This document shows positions 1 through 13,264 of a DNA stretch of 64,000 nt, piece after piece. The notes beneath the pieces were generated by a model. The model was not told where the DNA came from and searched no databases. It saw only the letters and a program-made list of their open reading frames with translations. Made by a program: the position numbers and the translations under genes. The stretch is taken from assembly GCF_001266615.1 (NCBI RefSeq), contig NZ_LGHZ01000028.1, positions 24,006-88,005 of the forward strand, read 5' to 3'. The stretch's first letter is position 1. Every line of letters begins with the position of its first letter. This stretch comes from Kluyvera genomosp. 1. GTDB lineage: Bacteria; Pseudomonadota; Gammaproteobacteria; Enterobacterales; Enterobacteriaceae.

Positions 1-1598
<1,598 letters not shown>

Positions 1599-1618
1599 CG
1601 CCTTAATCGGAGGGTGAT

Positions 1619-2038
1619 ATGGCAATGACTTACCACCTGGACGTCGTCAGCGCAGAGCAACAAATGTTCTCTGGTCTGGTCGAGAAAATCCAGGTAACGG
1701 GTAGCGAAGGTGAACTGGGTATTTTCCCGGGTCACGCCCCGCTGCTCACCGCCATTAAGCCTGGTATGATCCGCATCGTTAAACAGTTCGGTCATGAAGA
1801 GTTTATCTATCTGTCCGGCGGCATTCTCGAAGTGCAGCCTGGCAGCACGACCGTTCTGGCTGATACTGCAATTCGCGGCCAGGATCTCGACGAAGCGCGA
1901 GCCCTGGAAGCGAAACGCAAAGCTGAAGAGCACATTAAAAGCTCTCACGGCGACGTGGATTACGCTCAGGCGTCTGCGGAACTGGCCAAAGCGATCGCTA
2001 AACTGCGCGTTATCGAGTTGACCAAGAAAGCGATGTAA
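1619..2038 (+). CDS. atpC: F1F0 ATP synthase subunit epsilon
   Basis: Epsilon subunit, 139 aa, full length; last gene of the atp operon. It forms the rotor foot with gamma and can inhibit ATP hydrolysis. The N-terminal beta-sandwich ([20 protein letters not shown] onward, with [19 protein letters not shown]) and the C-terminal helical hairpin ([14 protein letters not shown] to the final KKAM) are both intact. A strong GGAGG lies 6 bases before the ATG. An intrinsic terminator follows 18 bases after the stop. Confidence 0.97.
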   Translation: MAMTYHLDVVSAEQQMFSGLVEKIQVTGSEGELGIFPGHAPLLTAIKPGMIRIVKQFGHEEFIYLSGGILEVQPGSTTVLADTAIRGQDLDEARALEAKRKAEEHIKSSHGDVDYAQASAELAKAIAKLRVIELTKKAM

Positions 2039-2056
2039 CACCGGCTTGAAAGTCAA

Positions 2057-2089
2057 AAAGCCAGTCTGGTTTCCAGGCTGGCTTTTTTT
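2057..2089 (+). terminator. Intrinsic terminator of the atp operon
   Basis: A 13-bp stem (AAAGCCAGTCTGG at 2057-2069 with CCAGGCTGGCTTT at 2073-2085, one G-U pair) with a 3-base loop runs into seven T. It closes the atp operon and insulates it from the accessory interval downstream. Confidence 0.92.
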
Positions 2090-2137
2090 ATGTTTTGTTT
2101 TAATAAATTTGAAATTGAAAAGCTATTTTAAATATTT

Positions 2138-2153
2138 TGTGATTGAGGTCACA
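2138..2153 (+). promoter_or_regulatory. CRP-type site 1 (perfect half-sites)
   Basis: TGTGA-N6-TCACA with both half-sites perfect, in an AT-rich flank (TTTTGTGA...TCACAAAA). This matches the CRP consensus on both arms. It stands 105 bases before the ATG of the 23-codon ORF at 2243 and 57 bp from a second perfect site. No other plus-strand gene follows before the pelX terminal region, and pelX reads toward it from the minus strand, so the likely target is the short transcription unit at 2243-2451. Confidence 0.72.
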
Positions 2154-2194
2154 AAACTGTTGATCGATAAAAATGAGAAGAGTAGACTTTGTTT

Positions 2195-2210
2195 TGTGAG
2201 TTGAGTCACA
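2195..2210 (+). promoter_or_regulatory. CRP-type site 2 (perfect half-sites)
   Basis: A second TGTGA-N6-TCACA, again perfect on both arms, with a related spacer (GTTGAG against TTGAGG in site 1). Its centre (2202.5) is about 31 bases before a -10-like GATAAA at 2233, the distance typical of class II CRP promoters, but that would start transcription near 2245, almost on the ATG of the short ORF. If transcription instead starts from site 1, site 2 could act as a downstream brake. The start point is inference. Confidence 0.72.
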
Positions 2211-2242
2211 GAAATTACCACTACTATCGCAGGATAAAAATC

Positions 2243-2314
2243 ATGAAACTGATCAACAAAATCATCGCTCTTTTCAGCTCTATGAACATTTCTTTCGGTA
2301 CCTTCAACCTGTAA
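2243..2314 (+). CDS. Candidate 23-aa small protein under CRP-type control
   Basis: ATG to TAA, 23 codons, beginning MKLINKIIALFSS and ending FGTFNL. An AGGA at 2231-2234 sits 8 bases before the ATG, a workable ribosome site. The peptide is a positively charged start followed by a hydrophobic/amphipathic stretch, the style of many small membrane-associated enterobacterial proteins, but I do not recognise it. Two perfect CRP-type sites lie upstream and an intrinsic terminator lies at 2423, so a discrete transcript of about 200-260 bases is plausible. It could be a small protein, a leader, or a dual-function regulatory RNA; roughly 110 noncoding bases between stop and terminator would fit the last. 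Weakness: short ORFs occur by chance. Confidence 0.45.
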   Translation: MKLINKIIALFSSMNISFGTFNL

Positions 2315-2324
2315 GGTTACCGCG

Positions 2325-2347
2325 CTGACCGCCCACTTGCCGGTCAG
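2325..2347 (+). other. Hairpin in the 3' part of the candidate short transcript
   Basis: CTGACCG (2325-2331) pairs with CGGTCAG (2341-2347) around a 9-base loop, immediately after a smaller fold around the stop codon of the 23-codon ORF (AACCT/AGGTT). It lies between the ORF and the terminator, so the untranslated 3' part is structured. This agrees with, but does not prove, a regulatory RNA role. Confidence 0.4.
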
Positions 2348-2422
2348 ACTCAGTTCTGTGATGCGCTGTACCGCTAACGAAAACCACAACACATGCGGTG
2401 TAAACGGAACGCTAAAATGAAG

Positions 2423-2451
2423 AAGGTCGCCTCACGGCGACCTTTGTATTT
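2423..2451 (+). terminator. Intrinsic terminator of the short unit, possibly bidirectional
   Basis: Perfect 9-bp stem AAGGTCGCC / GGCGACCTT with a TCAC loop, followed on the plus strand by TTGTATTTT. It ends the transcription unit that starts near the CRP-type sites. On the minus strand the hairpin is followed by CTTCTTCATTTTA, so it may also stop pelX, whose stop codon is 21 bases away. Confidence 0.82.
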
Positions 2452-2471
2452 TGTAGGCCTATAACGCGCTA

Positions 2472-4649
2472 TTAGTCTTTGTTCAGAAAGTTTCCGGTTT
2501 TAAAACTTCCGTCCGCGTTGCGTTCCAGCGGCTGTGGCAGCGTCAGTGACTGAAAATCCTCTGCACGCAGCTCTTTGCCTTCCTTATTCACGCTTTTCCC
2601 TTTTTCAATGAAGTAGTTGGTGGCGTCCACGTTCCCCACTACTGCATCGTCATATTTTCCCGGCTGGCTGCGCAGCGAAATGTTGTCGCTGAACACGCCT
2701 TGCGTGGAGGGATCGCCATAAGGGCTTGGGCGGAAGATAAAGTTAAAGCGCAGGTTATCCACGGCGACGTTATTCACCACCACCAGCTTGCCAGGGTTGA
2801 AGTTGTCGGTAAAACCGTCGAGATGGTTGCCCACAGCGATGCTGTTGCGGATCTCATGAGCCACCGGCTGGCCTTCGCCGCCGAGTTTGAAGCCGTTGCT
2901 GGTGTTGTTACGGGCAATCGAGTTTTCAATCACTACCACGCCGTTAGCCCCGTCTTCAATCTTGTTGAACAGGTCAAATCCGTCGTCGATATTATCGTGG
3001 GAGTAGCAGCCCTCCAGGCGGTTACCTTCACCGACACGCATCTTCACGGCAAAGCCATCGGCGTTGATCTTACCCGGATCCTCATTACTAAAGGACTCGG
3101 AATTCACCACCCTATTATGGCTTGCCCACAGCGGGCGGCCGATCTTATCCACCGATGAGATCTGAATGCCGGTGTCGTCGTTGCGATAGGCCACGACATT
3201 TTCAATCAGGTTGTGACTGCCCTGAATGCGTAGGCTCTTATCCGTTATCTCAATACCACGGAGTGTCCAATAGTTACCATCCAGCAGCATGCCGTGGATA
3301 ACGGCTTTACCCTGAGCTTCCAGCGTCTTGCGGTTTTTCTCCAGGCCACTGGCGGAGAGCGGAATATCGGTTTTCGCATAATCACCGGCGGCGAGTATAA
3401 TTTTGCCTCCCGGAGGTAGCAGTTCGATGGCAGTGGCTAAATCCAGCGGAGCCTCAGCGGTCCCTTTGGCATCGGCTTTGCCATTCACTGCGGCAAACAG
3501 CGTGCTGCCGGTAATACCTTTTACCGCGTTAACTGTCAGGGTTTGTTCAACCGGCGTGCGGTCTTTACCGCTGGTGGGGGTAAACGTAATCTGGAAGCTA
3601 TTATTTTCTTTAAGCGTGGCTGGCTGGGTGAACATTTCTCCGGCTTTCACCGGTTTATTCTCCCCGATCACCACTTCGTTCTGACGCACGGTGAACTGCC
3701 CGTCATAGTTGGCTCGTGCCTGTAGCGTATAACTCTGGCTCAGGCTCTTGCTGCCCGACGTCACCTGCATAACCACCGGCCAGGATTTCGCGACAAAGGG
3801 TTTAGAGGCGACGGTTTTCGCCTCGGAAGTGGTCAACGATGCATTGCTGACGGTGATTTTGGCGTTTCGTGAAGCAAAGAAGCCGATGTAATACTGTTTT
3901 TTATCCTGCACGGAGATGAGATCCGCATGCGGTACCTGCTGGGTAACCCACTCATCGCTGCCTGCTGGCGCCCAGGCGGTCACAAAGCCTTCATCCGTAC
4001 GTTCCAGTTTAAGACGGAAGGTTGGTGATTGGTGGAGATCGACGCCTTCTTTATAGCTCACCTTTTTGATTTCAGATCCGGCATTTCCCCAAGGCTGGGT
4101 GATCCCATTACGTGAAATCGCCTGCAGCTTCACGCGGTAATCGTCTTTTTTATCCTGGGTCATAATGGCATTCATCACCATATTTGACGCCGCCGGAAAC
4201 TCTTCATAGCCTTCTTTCAGCGGCTCCTGGCGAGGGATGCCGATAATATCGCGCACCAGCAGTCCGGCCCCTTCCTGGGCGGCCGGTTTGGCACCGTTTT
4301 CCGGGCCGAACTGATCAACGGTCACCGTTGCGGCCAGCACAAAGTTCTTGTCGGACGGCAGCGTGGTATAGAAGAAAGTTAGACCGTCGTGCGAGTTAGC
4401 GATTTTCCCACCGCGGCTTTCAATAGTGATGGGTTTACTCAGATCGGCAACCTGCTGTGATGTCAGGGTTTTACCGTCAATTGTCACGTTATTGACGCCC
4501 ACTTTCTCCGCCAGCACATTGGAGGAGAAGTTAATGTCGGTGGACTGCCCGAAGGCGATGGCTTTCCATTGCTCAGGCGTGGCGGCCTGCGCCTGAAGAG
4601 AGAGTGCAGCGCTACACAGAGTAAGGGCCAGAGGTATCTTGTTGTTCAT
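2472..4649 (-). CDS. pelX: Exopolygalacturonate lyase, polysaccharide lyase family 9 (PelX-like)
   Basis: 725 aa, close to the roughly 730-aa periplasmic exopolygalacturonate lyase PelX of Dickeya, which cleaves unsaturated digalacturonate from pectate ends by beta-elimination. A Sec signal peptide is clear (MNNKIPLALTLCSAALSLQ, cut after AQA). The C-terminal half is a right-handed beta-helix with Asn/Asp-rich turns; DGFDL near residue 556 and NGFKLGG near 585 fit the PL9 calcium and catalytic region. The N-terminal half is a beta-rich domain found in the long PelX type, not in shorter PelL. It stands alone between atpC and glmU, where K-12 has no gene, and is preceded by a KdgR-type box. No other pectin gene is in the window, so the cell must take up or process the oligomers elsewhere. 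Confidence 0.88.
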   Translation of the reverse strand: MNNKIPLALTLCSAALSLQAQAATPEQWKAIAFGQSTDINFSSNVLAEKVGVNNVTIDGKTLTSQQVADLSKPITIESRGGKIANSHDGLTFFYTTLPSDKNFVLAATVTVDQFGPENGAKPAAQEGAGLLVRDIIGIPRQEPLKEGYEEFPAASNMVMNAIMTQDKKDDYRVKLQAISRNGITQPWGNAGSEIKKVSYKEGVDLHQSPTFRLKLERTDEGFVTAWAPAGSDEWVTQQVPHADLISVQDKKQYYIGFFASRNAKITVSNASLTTSEAKTVASKPFVAKSWPVVMQVTSGSKSLSQSYTLQARANYDGQFTVRQNEVVIGENKPVKAGEMFTQPATLKENNSFQITFTPTSGKDRTPVEQTLTVNAVKGITGSTLFAAVNGKADAKGTAEAPLDLATAIELLPPGGKIILAAGDYAKTDIPLSASGLEKNRKTLEAQGKAVIHGMLLDGNYWTLRGIEITDKSLRIQGSHNLIENVVAYRNDDTGIQISSVDKIGRPLWASHNRVVNSESFSNEDPGKINADGFAVKMRVGEGNRLEGCYSHDNIDDGFDLFNKIEDGANGVVVIENSIARNNTSNGFKLGGEGQPVAHEIRNSIAVGNHLDGFTDNFNPGKLVVVNNVAVDNLRFNFIFRPSPYGDPSTQGVFSDNISLRSQPGKYDDAVVGNVDATNYFIEKGKSVNKEGKELRAEDFQSLTLPQPLERNADGSFKTGNFLNKD

Positions 4650-4689
4650 ATTATCTTCCTGAATGGTTGATTGGCGTAATTATCACCAA

Positions 4690-4710
4690 ATCAAAACAGT
4701 GTTTCTTTTT
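4690..4710 (-). promoter_or_regulatory. KdgR-type operator over the pelX promoter
   Basis: Read on the minus strand the core is GAAACACTGTTTT (4693-4705 region), which fits the KdgR consensus RAAAYRNYRTTTY at every position, flanked by A/T runs. Just upstream on the same strand is a TATAAA with a TTTATT 17 bases before it, so a bound repressor would cover the start point about 40-50 bases before the pelX ATG. KdgR is the IclR-family repressor of pectin genes released by 2-keto-3-deoxygluconate. Identification of the regulator is inference from the motif and the gene. Confidence 0.68.
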
Positions 4711-4993
4711 TATACGTCACAATAATGAGTAAATAAAACGCCGTTTTAATTTAAGGTGTTCTTTATTCAGGTAGCAAAAAAACAGCATAAGCAGCGAGAT
4801 AGCGCGAAAACTGGCGTCTGGTCTTAATTCTTACAAGACAAATGGATTTGATATGGACGAAAATAAGGGTAGAAAAACAGGGCTACCGAGAATGTTGGAC
4901 GTTTTAACAGCAGACCATTTCATGCTGAAAAATATGTAGAATTTTCAACGTTAACCCGGTTTACTTCATACTTAATCTACAGACAGGATACCT
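4711..4993. other. pelX/glmU divergent upstream region
   Basis: AT-rich spacer with a perfect inverted repeat AAAACG-C-CGTTTT at 4735-4747 and the promoter region of glmU. In E. coli glmU is activated by NagC from two upstream sites; I looked for them here but cannot point to one with confidence. An AGGA lies at 4984-4987 before the glmU ATG. Nothing else recognisable. Confidence 0.4.
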
Positions 4994-6364
4994 ATGTCTA
5001 ACCGTACCATGAGCGTTGTGATCCTTGCCGCTGGCAAAGGCACGCGCATGTATTCCGATCTCCCTAAAGTGCTGCATACCCTCGCGGGTAAACCGATGGT
5101 GCAGCATGTCATTGATGCCGCTAAACATGTTGGCGCAACCCAGGTACATCTGGTGTACGGTCACGGCGGTGATTTGCTTAAGCAGACCCTCACTGAAGAC
5201 AATTTAAACTGGGTGCTGCAAGCTGAACAGTTGGGAACCGGTCACGCGATGCAGCAAGCTGCGCCTTTCTTTGCCGATGACGAAGATATTCTGATGCTGT
5301 ACGGCGATGTCCCGCTGATCTCCGTAGAGACTTTAAAACGACTGCGTGACGCGAAACCGCAGGGCGGTATTGGCTTGTTGACCGTGGTGCTGGACGAGCC
5401 GAGCGGCTATGGCCGCATCACTCGTAAAGATGGCAAAGTGACCGGCATCGTTGAGCATAAAGACGCGAGCGACGAGCAACGCCTGATTCCAGAAATTAAC
5501 ACCGGCATTCTGATTGCTAACGGCGCGGACATGAAACGTTGGTTGGCGAAGCTCGATAACAACAATGCGCAGGGTGAATTCTACATTACCGACATTATTG
5601 CTATGGCGTATCAGGAAGGGCATGAGATTGCTGCCGTACATCCTGAACGCCTGAGCGAAGTGGAAGGGGTGAATAACCGTCTGCAGCTGGCGCGTCTTGA
5701 GCGTGTTTACCAGTCAGAGCAGGCAGAAAAACTGCTGCTGGCGGGCGTTATGTTGCGCGATCCGGCGCGTTTTGATCTGCGCGGCACGCTTTCTCACGGG
5801 CGTGACGTGGAGATTGATACTAACGTTATCCTTGAAGGCAACGTCGTTCTCGGTCATCGCGTCAAAATTGGCGCAGGTTGCGTGATTAAAAACAGCATCA
5901 TCGGTGACGATTGCGAAATCAGCCCATACAGCGTGGTAGAAGACGCAACGCTGCAGGCTGCATGCACCATCGGGCCGTTTGCTCGTCTGCGTCCGGGCGC
6001 TGAGCTGCTGGAAGGCGCGCATGTCGGTAACTTTGTTGAGATGAAAAAAGCGCGTCTGGGTAAAGGTTCTAAAGCCGGTCACTTGACCTATCTGGGCGAT
6101 GCGGAAATTGGCGATAACGTGAATATCGGTGCGGGTACCATCACCTGTAACTATGACGGTGCCAACAAGTTTAAAACCATTATTGGCGACGACGTCTTTG
6201 TGGGTTCCGATTCACAGCTGGTAGCGCCGGTCACTATCGGCAAAGGCGTCACTATTGCCGCTGGGACAACGGTCACCCGCAACGTCGCCGATAATGAACT
6301 GGTATTAAGCCGCGTACCGCAGGTCCATAAACAGGGCTGGCAGCGCCCGGTGAAGAAAAAATAA
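4994..6364 (+). CDS. glmU: Bifunctional N-acetylglucosamine-1-phosphate uridyltransferase / glucosamine-1-phosphate acetyltransferase
   Basis: 456 aa, the normal length. It acetylates glucosamine-1-phosphate with acetyl-CoA and then transfers UMP to give UDP-GlcNAc for peptidoglycan and LPS. The N-terminal pyrophosphorylase half has LAAGKGTRM near residue 11 and the LYGDVPLI metal site near 100; the C-terminal half is a left-handed beta-helix of hexapeptide repeats (from about residue 250) with the [24 protein letters not shown] acetyltransferase region split by this entry as [10 protein letters not shown] and [13 protein letters not shown]. First gene of the glmU-glmS operon; 179 bases separate it from glmS. 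Confidence 0.98.
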   Translation: MSNRTMSVVILAAGKGTRMYSDLPKVLHTLAGKPMVQHVIDAAKHVGATQVHLVYGHGGDLLKQTLTEDNLNWVLQAEQLGTGHAMQQAAPFFADDEDILMLYGDVPLISVETLKRLRDAKPQGGIGLLTVVLDEPSGYGRITRKDGKVTGIVEHKDASDEQRLIPEINTGILIANGADMKRWLAKLDNNNAQGEFYITDIIAMAYQEGHEIAAVHPERLSEVEGVNNRLQLARLERVYQSEQAEKLLLAGVMLRDPARFDLRGTLSHGRDVEIDTNVILEGNVVLGHRVKIGAGCVIKNSIIGDDCEISPYSVVEDATLQAACTIGPFARLRPGAELLEGAHVGNFVEMKKARLGKGSKAGHLTYLGDAEIGDNVNIGAGTITCNYDGANKFKTIIGDDVFVGSDSQLVAPVTIGKGVTIAAGTTVTRNVADNELVLSRVPQVHKQGWQRPVKKK

Positions 6365-6373
6365 TAACGTTTT

Positions 6374-6401
6374 TGCCGGACGGCGTTTTGCGTGCCCGGC
6401 A
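6374..6401 (+). other. Stem-loop in the glmU-glmS spacer
   Basis: TGCCGG (6374-6379) pairs with CCGGCA (6396-6401), with a further GC-rich interior. It resembles a degenerate REP/PU hairpin. In E. coli the glmUS message is cut by RNase E at the end of glmU, which leaves a separate glmS mRNA; the hairpin stands where it could protect the 3' end of the glmU part. That role is inference. Confidence 0.5.
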
Positions 6402-6439
6402 GACTCAAGATGAGGAGATAACATAATCTCCCGTCCGCA

Positions 6440-6543
6440 AAGTAGTACCCATAAAAATAACCCCACTCTCTACAAGGCTCGGGGCGCCCGGTATACGGGC
6501 AACAGGTTGACCGACAACGCGTAAAAATCGGAACTAAAAAACT
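6440..6543 (+). promoter_or_regulatory. glmS mRNA leader, likely GlmZ target region
   Basis: The 5' leader of glmS is GC-rich and hairpin-forming (GCTCGGGGCGCCCGG around 6477-6491 and GCCCGGTATACGGGC at 6486-6500), with no strong ribosome site directly before the ATG. In E. coli the glmS leader folds over its ribosome site and the small RNA GlmZ opens it. The same layout here supports conserved control; the exact pairing was not computed. Confidence 0.4.
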
Positions 6544-8373
6544 ATGTGTGGAATTGTTGGCGCAGTCGCGCAACGTGATGTAGCTGAAATCCTTCTCGAA
6601 GGCCTTCGTCGCCTGGAATACCGTGGCTATGACTCTGCGGGTTTGGCGGTCGTTGATGCAGAAGGTCATATGACCCGTCTGCGTCGTCTGGGGAAAGTGC
6701 AGATGCTGGCACAGGCGGCGGAAGAACATCCGCTGTCTGGTGGTACCGGTATTGCTCATACCCGCTGGGCGACCCATGGCGAACCTTCAGAAAGCAACGC
6801 GCATCCGCATGTTTCTGACCACATTGTGGTGGTGCATAACGGCATCATCGAAAACCACGAACCACTGCGTGAAATGCTGCAGGCGCGCGGTTATGTCTTT
6901 GTCTCCGCGACCGACACAGAAGTGATTGCTCACTTAGTGCACTGGGAAATGGAGCAGGGCGGTACGCTGCGCGAAGCCGTTCTGCGAACCATCCCGCAGT
7001 TGCGCGGTGCGTACGGCACGGTGATTATGGATTCTCGCGACCCAAGTACCCTGCTGGCCGCACGTTCAGGTAGCCCACTGGTTATCGGCCTCGGTATGGG
7101 TGAGAACTTTATTGCTTCTGACCAGCTGGCGCTGCTGCCGGTGACCCGCCGCTTTATCTTCCTTGAAGAAGGTGATATTGCCGAGGTGACTCGTCGTACG
7201 GTTGAGATCTTTGATAAAACCGGTGCTGAAGTGAAGCGCCAGGAAATTGAATCTAACCTGCAGTACGATGCGGGCGATAAAGGTATCTATCGCCACTACA
7301 TGCAAAAAGAGATCTACGAGCAGCCAAACGCCATTAAAAACACCTTAATCGGGCGTATCAGCCACGGTGAAGTGGATTTAAGCGAGCTGGGGCCACAGGC
7401 CGATGCATTGCTCTCTCAGGTTGAGCATATCCAGATTATCGCCTGCGGTACATCCTACAACTCTGGAATGGTGGCGCGTTACTGGTTTGAATCGCTGGCT
7501 GGTATGCCGTGTGACGTCGAGATTGCCTCGGAATTCCGCTACCGCAAATCGGCCGTGCGTCCAAACAGCCTGGTGATCACGCTGTCGCAATCTGGCGAAA
7601 CCGCCGATACGCTGGCCGGTCTGCGTCTGACCAAAGAGCTGGGCTATCTGGGCTCGCTGGCAGTGTGCAACGTAGCGGGTTCGTCATTGGTGCGTGAGTC
7701 CGATCTGGCGATCATGACCAAAGCGGGTGCGGAAATTGGCGTTGCGTCTACCAAAGCCTTCACTACTCAGCTAACGGTTCTGCTGCTGCTGGTGGCGAAA
7801 ATGGCGCGCCTGAAAGGCGTCGATGTGGCCGTTGAGCAGGATATCGTTCACGCGCTGCAGGCATTACCAAGCCGCATTGAGCAGGTGCTGTCAGAAGATA
7901 AACGCATTGAAGCACTGGCGGAAGATTTCTCCGACAAACATCACGCGTTGTTCCTTGGCCGTGGCGATCAGTACCCAATCGCCCTGGAAGGGGCGCTGAA
8001 GCTTAAAGAGATCTCCTACATTCACGCAGAAGCCTATGCGGCAGGCGAGCTGAAACACGGTCCACTGGCGTTGATTGATGCTGATATGCCGGTGATTGTG
8101 GTGGCGCCAAATAACGAACTGTTGGAAAAACTGAAATCCAACATTGAAGAGGTTCGTGCGCGTGGCGGTGAGCTGTACGTGTTTGCCGATAGAGATGCAG
8201 CATTTACCAACAGCGACAATATGCACATCATTGAGATGCCGCATGTTGAAGAGGTGATTGCGCCTATTTTCTATACTGTTCCGCTACAGCTGCTGTCTTA
8301 TCATGTGGCGCTGATCAAAGGCACCGATGTTGACCAGCCGCGTAACCTGGCGAAATCCGTGACCGTCGAATAA
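6544..8373 (+). CDS. glmS: Glutamine--fructose-6-phosphate aminotransferase (isomerizing)
   Basis: 609 aa, full length. It makes glucosamine-6-phosphate from fructose-6-phosphate and glutamine, the first committed step to UDP-GlcNAc. The class II glutamine amidotransferase domain begins MCGIVGAV with the Cys nucleophile at position 2 (exposed after Met removal), with [13 protein letters not shown] residues near 75 ([13 protein letters not shown]). Two SIS sugar-isomerase domains follow (around 290-430 and 460-600), with [17 protein letters not shown] and the C-terminal KSVTVE that closes the active site. Cotranscribed with glmU and followed by a strong terminator. Confidence 0.98.
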   Translation: MCGIVGAVAQRDVAEILLEGLRRLEYRGYDSAGLAVVDAEGHMTRLRRLGKVQMLAQAAEEHPLSGGTGIAHTRWATHGEPSESNAHPHVSDHIVVVHNGIIENHEPLREMLQARGYVFVSATDTEVIAHLVHWEMEQGGTLREAVLRTIPQLRGAYGTVIMDSRDPSTLLAARSGSPLVIGLGMGENFIASDQLALLPVTRRFIFLEEGDIAEVTRRTVEIFDKTGAEVKRQEIESNLQYDAGDKGIYRHYMQKEIYEQPNAIKNTLIGRISHGEVDLSELGPQADALLSQVEHIQIIACGTSYNSGMVARYWFESLAGMPCDVEIASEFRYRKSAVRPNSLVITLSQSGETADTLAGLRLTKELGYLGSLAVCNVAGSSLVRESDLAIMTKAGAEIGVASTKAFTTQLTVLLLLVAKMARLKGVDVAVEQDIVHALQALPSRIEQVLSEDKRIEALAEDFSDKHHALFLGRGDQYPIALEGALKLKEISYIHAEAYAAGELKHGPLALIDADMPVIVVAPNNELLEKLKSNIEEVRARGGELYVFADRDAAFTNSDNMHIIEMPHVEEVIAPIFYTVPLQLLSYHVALIKGTDVDQPRNLAKSVTVE

Positions 8374-8393
8374 TCACGATGGCTCGTTAAACC

Positions 8394-8429
8394 ATCCGGC
8401 TATGTCTCAGGCATAGCCGGATTTTTTTT
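8394..8429 (+). terminator. Intrinsic terminator of glmUS
   Basis: Perfect 11-bp stem ATCCGGCTATG / CATAGCCGGAT with a 7-base loop followed by eight T. It separates glmS from the phosphate regulon that starts next. Confidence 0.95.
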
Positions 8430-8440
8430 ACCTGCTATAA

Positions 8441-8474
8441 CTGTCATAAAGCGCGGCCATTTCGCTGTCATAAA
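8441..8474 (+). promoter_or_regulatory. Distal pair of CTGTCATAAA repeats (Pho half-box-like)
   Basis: CTGTCATAAA occurs exactly at 8441 and again at 8465, 24 bp apart, and a third exact copy is part of the pstS Pho box at 8577. A PhoB box is two 7-bp TGTCA-type repeats 11 bp apart, so these spaced copies are not a standard box by themselves, but the identity and helical phasing suggest extra PhoB contacts upstream of pstS. Confidence 0.4.
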
Positions 8475-8564
8475 AACAAAATTCTTTTGAAATTTTATTG
8501 TAAATTATTTTTCTAATATGCTGATTTTAATGGGTTTAATAATGGCGTTTTTCACAGGGTTTCT

Positions 8565-8605
8565 GTTGTCATTAAACTGTCATAAACCTTACATATAACT
8601 GTCAC
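8565..8605 (+). promoter_or_regulatory. Tandem Pho boxes of the pst operon
   Basis: Two 18-bp Pho boxes lie in tandem: 8565-8582 (TTGTCATTAAACTGTCA core) and 8588-8605 (CTTACATATAACTGTCAC). The second matches the E. coli pstS box almost base for base. A -10-like TATCCT at 8611-8616 follows at the distance usual for PhoB promoters, where the boxes replace the -35. Expected to be activated by phospho-PhoB in phosphate starvation. Confidence 0.9.
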
Positions 8606-8632
8606 CTGTTTATCCTATTTTGCTCATCGTAG

Positions 8633-9712
<1,080 letters not shown>

Positions 9713-9720
9713 TTACGGTA

Positions 9721-9740
9721 GCCCGGCGGTGACGCCGGGC
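9721..9740 (+). other. Hairpin between pstS and pstC
   Basis: Perfect 8-bp GC-rich stem GCCCGGCG / CGCCGGGC with a GTGA loop, not followed by a T run. It is more likely an mRNA 3'-end stabiliser or partial attenuator than a terminator, which would explain the need for far more PstS than membrane subunits. Role inferred. Confidence 0.6.
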
Positions 9741-9780
9741 ATCTGTAAACGTCGTCGCGGATTTTAAACTGAAAGAGTGA

Positions 9781-12455
<2,675 letters not shown>

Positions 12456-12469
12456 TTCAGGAGCGCGTT

Positions 12470-13195
12470 GTGGACAATCTGAACCTTAATAAACATATTT
12501 CCGGCCAGTTCAACGCAGAACTGGAAAGCATCCGCACCCAGGTGATGACCATGGGCGGCATGGTAGAGCAGCAGCTTTCTGATGCCATTACCGCGATGCA
12601 TAACCAGGATAGCGAGCTGGCAAAGCGCGTCATTGAAGGCGATAAGCACGTCAACATGATGGAAGTGGCGATTGACGAAGCCTGTGTACGTATTATTGCC
12701 AAGCGTCAGCCAACGGCGAGTGACCTGCGCCTGGTGATGGCGATTATTAAAACCATCGCTGAACTGGAACGTATTGGCGACGTGGCGGACAAGATTTGCA
12801 GTACTGCGTTGGAGAAATTCTCCCATCAGCACCAGCCGCTGCTGGTGAGCCTGGAATCGCTCGGTCGTCACACGGTGCAGATGCTGCACGACGTTCTGGA
12901 TGCCTTTGCGCGTATGGATTTGGACGAAGCGGTGCGTATCTACCGCGAAGACAAGAAAGTTGACCAGGAATATGAGGGCATCGTGCGTCAGCTGATGACC
13001 TATATGATGGAAGACCCGCGTACCATTCCAAGCGTACTGACCGCGCTATTCTGCGCCCGCTCTATCGAGCGTATTGGCGATCGCTGCCAGAATATCTGTG
13101 AATACATCTTCTACTTCGTGAAGGGACAAGATTTCCGTCACGTCGGCGGTGATGAGCTGGATAAACTGCTGGCGGGGAAAGCGCCAAAAGAGTGA
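12470..13195 (+). CDS. phoU: Phosphate signalling complex protein PhoU
   Basis: 241 aa. Negative regulator linking the Pst transporter to the PhoR/PhoB two-component system. Two repeats of a three-helix bundle, each with a metal-binding ExxxD-type motif: [12 protein letters not shown] near residue 87 and [12 protein letters not shown] near 190. I chose the GTG at 12470: it follows CAGGAGCG at the right distance and the product begins like the family ([15 protein letters not shown]-12 starts at the same place with ATG). An in-frame ATG at 12452 overlaps the end of pstB and would add six residues not seen in relatives. Confidence 0.95.
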   Translation: MDNLNLNKHISGQFNAELESIRTQVMTMGGMVEQQLSDAITAMHNQDSELAKRVIEGDKHVNMMEVAIDEACVRIIAKRQPTASDLRLVMAIIKTIAELERIGDVADKICSTALEKFSHQHQPLLVSLESLGRHTVQMLHDVLDAFARMDLDEAVRIYREDKKVDQEYEGIVRQLMTYMMEDPRTIPSVLTALFCARSIERIGDRCQNICEYIFYFVKGQDFRHVGGDELDKLLAGKAPKE

Positions 13196-13229
13196 CAGTA
13201 TGGGCGGTGAACCCGCCATACGGGACTTT

Positions 13230-13262
13230 AAGCCGGATAAGCGTGCGCTATCCGGCTTTTTT
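13230..13262. terminator. Convergent terminator between phoU and yieH
   Basis: Stem AAGCCGGAT (13230-13238) / ATCCGGCTT (13250-13258), extended by an inner GCG/CGC, followed by six T on the plus strand. It closes the pst operon; yieH ends on the opposite strand at 13265, so it probably serves both. Confidence 0.9.
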
Positions 13263-13264
13263 AT

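Noticed and set aside
2123..2392. 89-codon minus-strand frame opposite the 23-codon ORF
   Set aside because: It runs through both CRP boxes and the opposite-strand leader; its residues show no signal, domain or start context, while the plus strand has a start, ribosome site and terminator.
6374..6401. Rho-independent terminator after glmU
   Set aside because: The hairpin has no following T run, and glmS lies in the same operon in all relatives.
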